Assembly (NCBI GenBank): GCA_035653295.1
Contig: DASRCB010000186.1
Span: 1 to 13,975, forward strand
Length of the DNA: 13,975 nt
Origin: DASRCB01 sp035653295
GTDB taxonomy: Bacteria > Acidobacteriota > Terriglobia > Bryobacterales > Bryobacteraceae
Direction of reading: 5' to 3'
The notes under the pieces were generated by a model. It did no database searches. It saw nothing but the letters and a program-made list of their open reading frames with translations, and was not told the origin of the DNA. This document shows positions 12,318-13,975 of the stretch, one piece after another. The number at the start of each line of letters is the position of its first letter. Position 1 is the first letter of the stretch. A program made the translations under genes and the position numbers.

Positions 12318-13975
12318 TACTGCACGCGCTCCACGTCGCGCACGCCGGGAATGCGGCGGACCGCCGAGACGACGCGTTCCAGCTGTTTCTTGTCGCGGAT
12401 CTCCACCGTCATGTCCACCACCGCGGCGTCGCCCTTGTGCTCGGTAGCGCGCGCCTCGAGGCTGCGGATATTGCTCTGTTCGTGGAACAGCACCGACGTG
12501 AGCTGATTGAGCATTCCGGGGCGGTCGTCGGTGTGGATGACGATTTTCACCGGGAAAGGCTCGCTGGTGGTGCGCGCCCATTCGACGTCGATCTTGCGCT
12601 CCACCTCGAACATGAGGTTCTGTACGTTGGCGCAGTTTACCGAATGCACGGCAATGCCTTTGCCGCGGGTGATGTAGCCGACGATGGCCTCGCCGCGGAT
12701 CGGATTGCAGCACTTGGCGCGATACACCATGACATCGTCGACGCCGCGCACACGGACAACCAGGTCCTCGTCGGCCTTTACGCCGGGTGTGGGCTGGGTA
12801 GTCGTCGGCGTACTGCGGGCCGGCTCCGGGATCAGCTCCGCCGTTACCCGGTCGGGCGCCAGCTTCTGCAGGATCTGCCGCGGCGAAAACCGGCCATAGC
12901 CGAGGGCAGCGTGCAGGTCCTCGATCTTGGCGTAGCCGTATTCGGAGGCAACCGCTTCCATCTCCGCCTTCGTCACGCGGCTCAGGCCCACGCCGAGCCG
13001 CCGCGCTTCGCGCTCCAGGTATTTCTGCCCGATCTCGATCGCCTTCGCACGTTCGGTGGTGTTGATAACGTGCTTGATCTTGTTGCGGGCGCGCGCGGTC
13101 TTGACGTATCCCAGCCAGTCCTTGCTGGGCAGGTGGCCAGGCGATGTGAGAATCTCGACCACGTCGCCGTTGCGCAGGTTGTACTTGAGCGGAACGATGC
13201 GGCCGTTCACCTTCGCGCCCACGCACGCATTGCCGATCTCGGTATGAATGCTGTAGGCGAAATCAATGGGCGTCGCCTCGCGCGGCAGCACAACCACTTT
13301 GCCGCGAGGGGTGAATGTGTAGACCTCTTCCGGGTACAGGTCCACTTTGAGGGTGGACATGAACTCGCCCGGATCGCGCATCTCGCGCTGCCATTCCACC
13401 AGCTGCCGAAGCCAGGCGATGCGCTGGTCGTCAGCGGCCGGGCCTTTCCGGCCTTCCTTATATTTCCAGTGCGCCGCGATCCCTTCTTCCGCGATGCGGT
13501 GCATTTCATCGGTGCGGATCTGTACCTCGAAAGCGAGGCCATCGGGCCCCAGCACGGACGTGTGCAGTGACTGGTACAGGTTGGGCCGGGGAATCGCGAT
13601 GAAGTCCTTAATGCGGCCGGGGATGGGATGCCACTCGTTATGGATTACACCGAGCGCCGCATAACAGTTCTTCACCGAATCGGTGATGATGCGCAGCGCC
13701 AGCAGGTCGTAAACCTGATCGATGGTGATCTTCTGGCGCTTGAGCTTCTGGTACACCGACCACGCGCGCTTCACGCGGCCTTCGACGCGCGCGGGAATGC
13801 CTTCCCGAGCGAGGTTCAGTTCGACGTCGTGCTTGATCTTCTGCAGCGCCTGTTCGTGCTGCAGACGCTTGGATTCGATTTCCCGCACCAGCTCGGCCCA
13901 CGACTCCGGCTCCAGATACTGGAACGAGAGATCCTCCAGCTCGCCGCGGATCTTGCCCATTCCGAGGCGGTGCGC
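12317..13975 (-). CDS. Bifunctional (p)ppGpp synthetase/hydrolase Rel/SpoT, C-terminal 550 residues
   Basis: The gene runs off the right edge; AHRLGMGKIRGELEDL shows that about 180 N-terminal residues with the HD hydrolase lie outside. Present are the synthetase domain (AWSVYQKLKRQ, then GRIKDFIAIPRPNLYQSLHT, EVQIRTDEMH, AAHWKYKEG), a TGS domain (VYTFTPRGKVVVLPREATPI through NGDVVEILTS), the cysteine-containing RIS/zinc-finger region (YRAKCCNPIRGEAIVGYITR) and a C-terminal ACT domain ending GVRDVERVQ. The RxKD motif (RIKD) is that of bifunctional Rel/SpoT enzymes rather than E. coli RelA, so the protein should make and degrade (p)ppGpp in the stringent response; the symbol rel or spoT cannot be decided. 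A Pro/Thr linker (STPTTTQPTPG) precedes the RIS domain. It is the first gene of the rel-DUF971-phosphatase run. Confidence 0.95.
   Translation of the reverse strand, partial: AHRLGMGKIRGELEDLSFQYLEPESWAELVREIESKRLQHEQALQKIKHDVELNLAREGIPARVEGRVKRAWSVYQKLKRQKITIDQVYDLLALRIITDSVKNCYAALGVIHNEWHPIPGRIKDFIAIPRPNLYQSLHTSVLGPDGLAFEVQIRTDEMHRIAEEGIAAHWKYKEGRKGPAADDQRIAWLRQLVEWQREMRDPGEFMSTLKVDLYPEEVYTFTPRGKVVVLPREATPIDFAYSIHTEIGNACVGAKVNGRIVPLKYNLRNGDVVEILTSPGHLPSKDWLGYVKTARARNKIKHVINTTERAKAIEIGQKYLEREARRLGVGLSRVTKAEMEAVASEYGYAKIEDLHAALGYGRFSPRQILQKLAPDRVTAELIPEPARSTPTTTQPTPGVKADEDLVVRVRGVDDVMVYRAKCCNPIRGEAIVGYITRGKGIAVHSVNCANVQNLMFEVERKIDVEWARTTSEPFPVKIVIHTDDRPGMLNQLTSVLFHEQSNIRSLEARATEHKGDAAVVDMTVEIRDKKQLERVVSAVRRIPGVRDVERVQ

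Noticed and set aside
11973..13226. 417-codon minus-strand frame as one fused protein
   Set aside because: Only the part from the ATG at 12317 is real (DUF971); upstream it is an alternate frame of rel/spoT.
12437..13570. 377-codon plus-strand frame opposite rel/spoT
   Set aside because: Shadow of the rel/spoT domains; no own motif.

Overview
The window is GC-rich and gene-dense. It looks like chromosome from a Gram-negative soil-type bacterium, most likely Acidobacteriota (Solibacter/Bryobacter-like). The assignment rests on protein resemblance recalled from memory: a Bacteroidetes/Acidobacteria-type three-subunit succinate dehydrogenase, an HpnH hopanoid enzyme, an EF-G-like paralogue and secreted esterases. 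It is an inference. There are no rRNA, tRNA, CRISPR or transposase genes.

Layout. 1-593 (-): start of an EF-G-like translational GTPase, running off the left edge. 687-1427 (-): class II Fic AMPylase with an imperfect palindrome just before its start, divergent from a small coiled-coil ORF (1487-1735, +) built on three 21-bp repeats. 1656-3823 (-): an apparent operon of hpnH (adenosylhopane synthesis), an uncharacterised 141-aa protein whose start lies inside the hpnH 3' end, and a TIGR04325/LIC12133-like putative methyltransferase. 4035-7515 (+): sdhC-sdhA-sdhB with stop/start overlaps, a type-B succinate dehydrogenase. 7552-9116 (-): a conserved uncharacterised 165-aa protein behind a secreted-type esterase whose signal peptide is out of frame by one base. 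9185-10562 (+): an unknown 161-aa protein and a second secreted alpha/beta hydrolase. 10608-11252 (+): an MNT/HEPN (MntA/HepT, type VII) toxin-antitoxin pair with an intact nucleotidyltransferase and a HEPN toxin broken by a one-base frameshift. 11254-11438: a scrap made of degenerate pieces of three neighbouring genes. 11468-13975 (-): rel/spoT (N-terminal HD domain outside the window), a DUF971 protein and a histidine phosphatase that also carries a one-base frameshift.

The flanking housekeeping genes (hpnH, sdhCAB, rel/spoT) are intact. The segment from about 9.0 to 11.8 kb holds three single-base frameshifts plus the mosaic scrap around the toxin-antitoxin module. That segment is either decaying accessory DNA or a place with consensus errors; raw reads would decide. 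I did not find a convincing new multi-gene system. The most unusual structure is the degenerate repeat scrap next to the MNT/HEPN pair. The hpnH-linked 141-aa protein is the best candidate for unexplored function.
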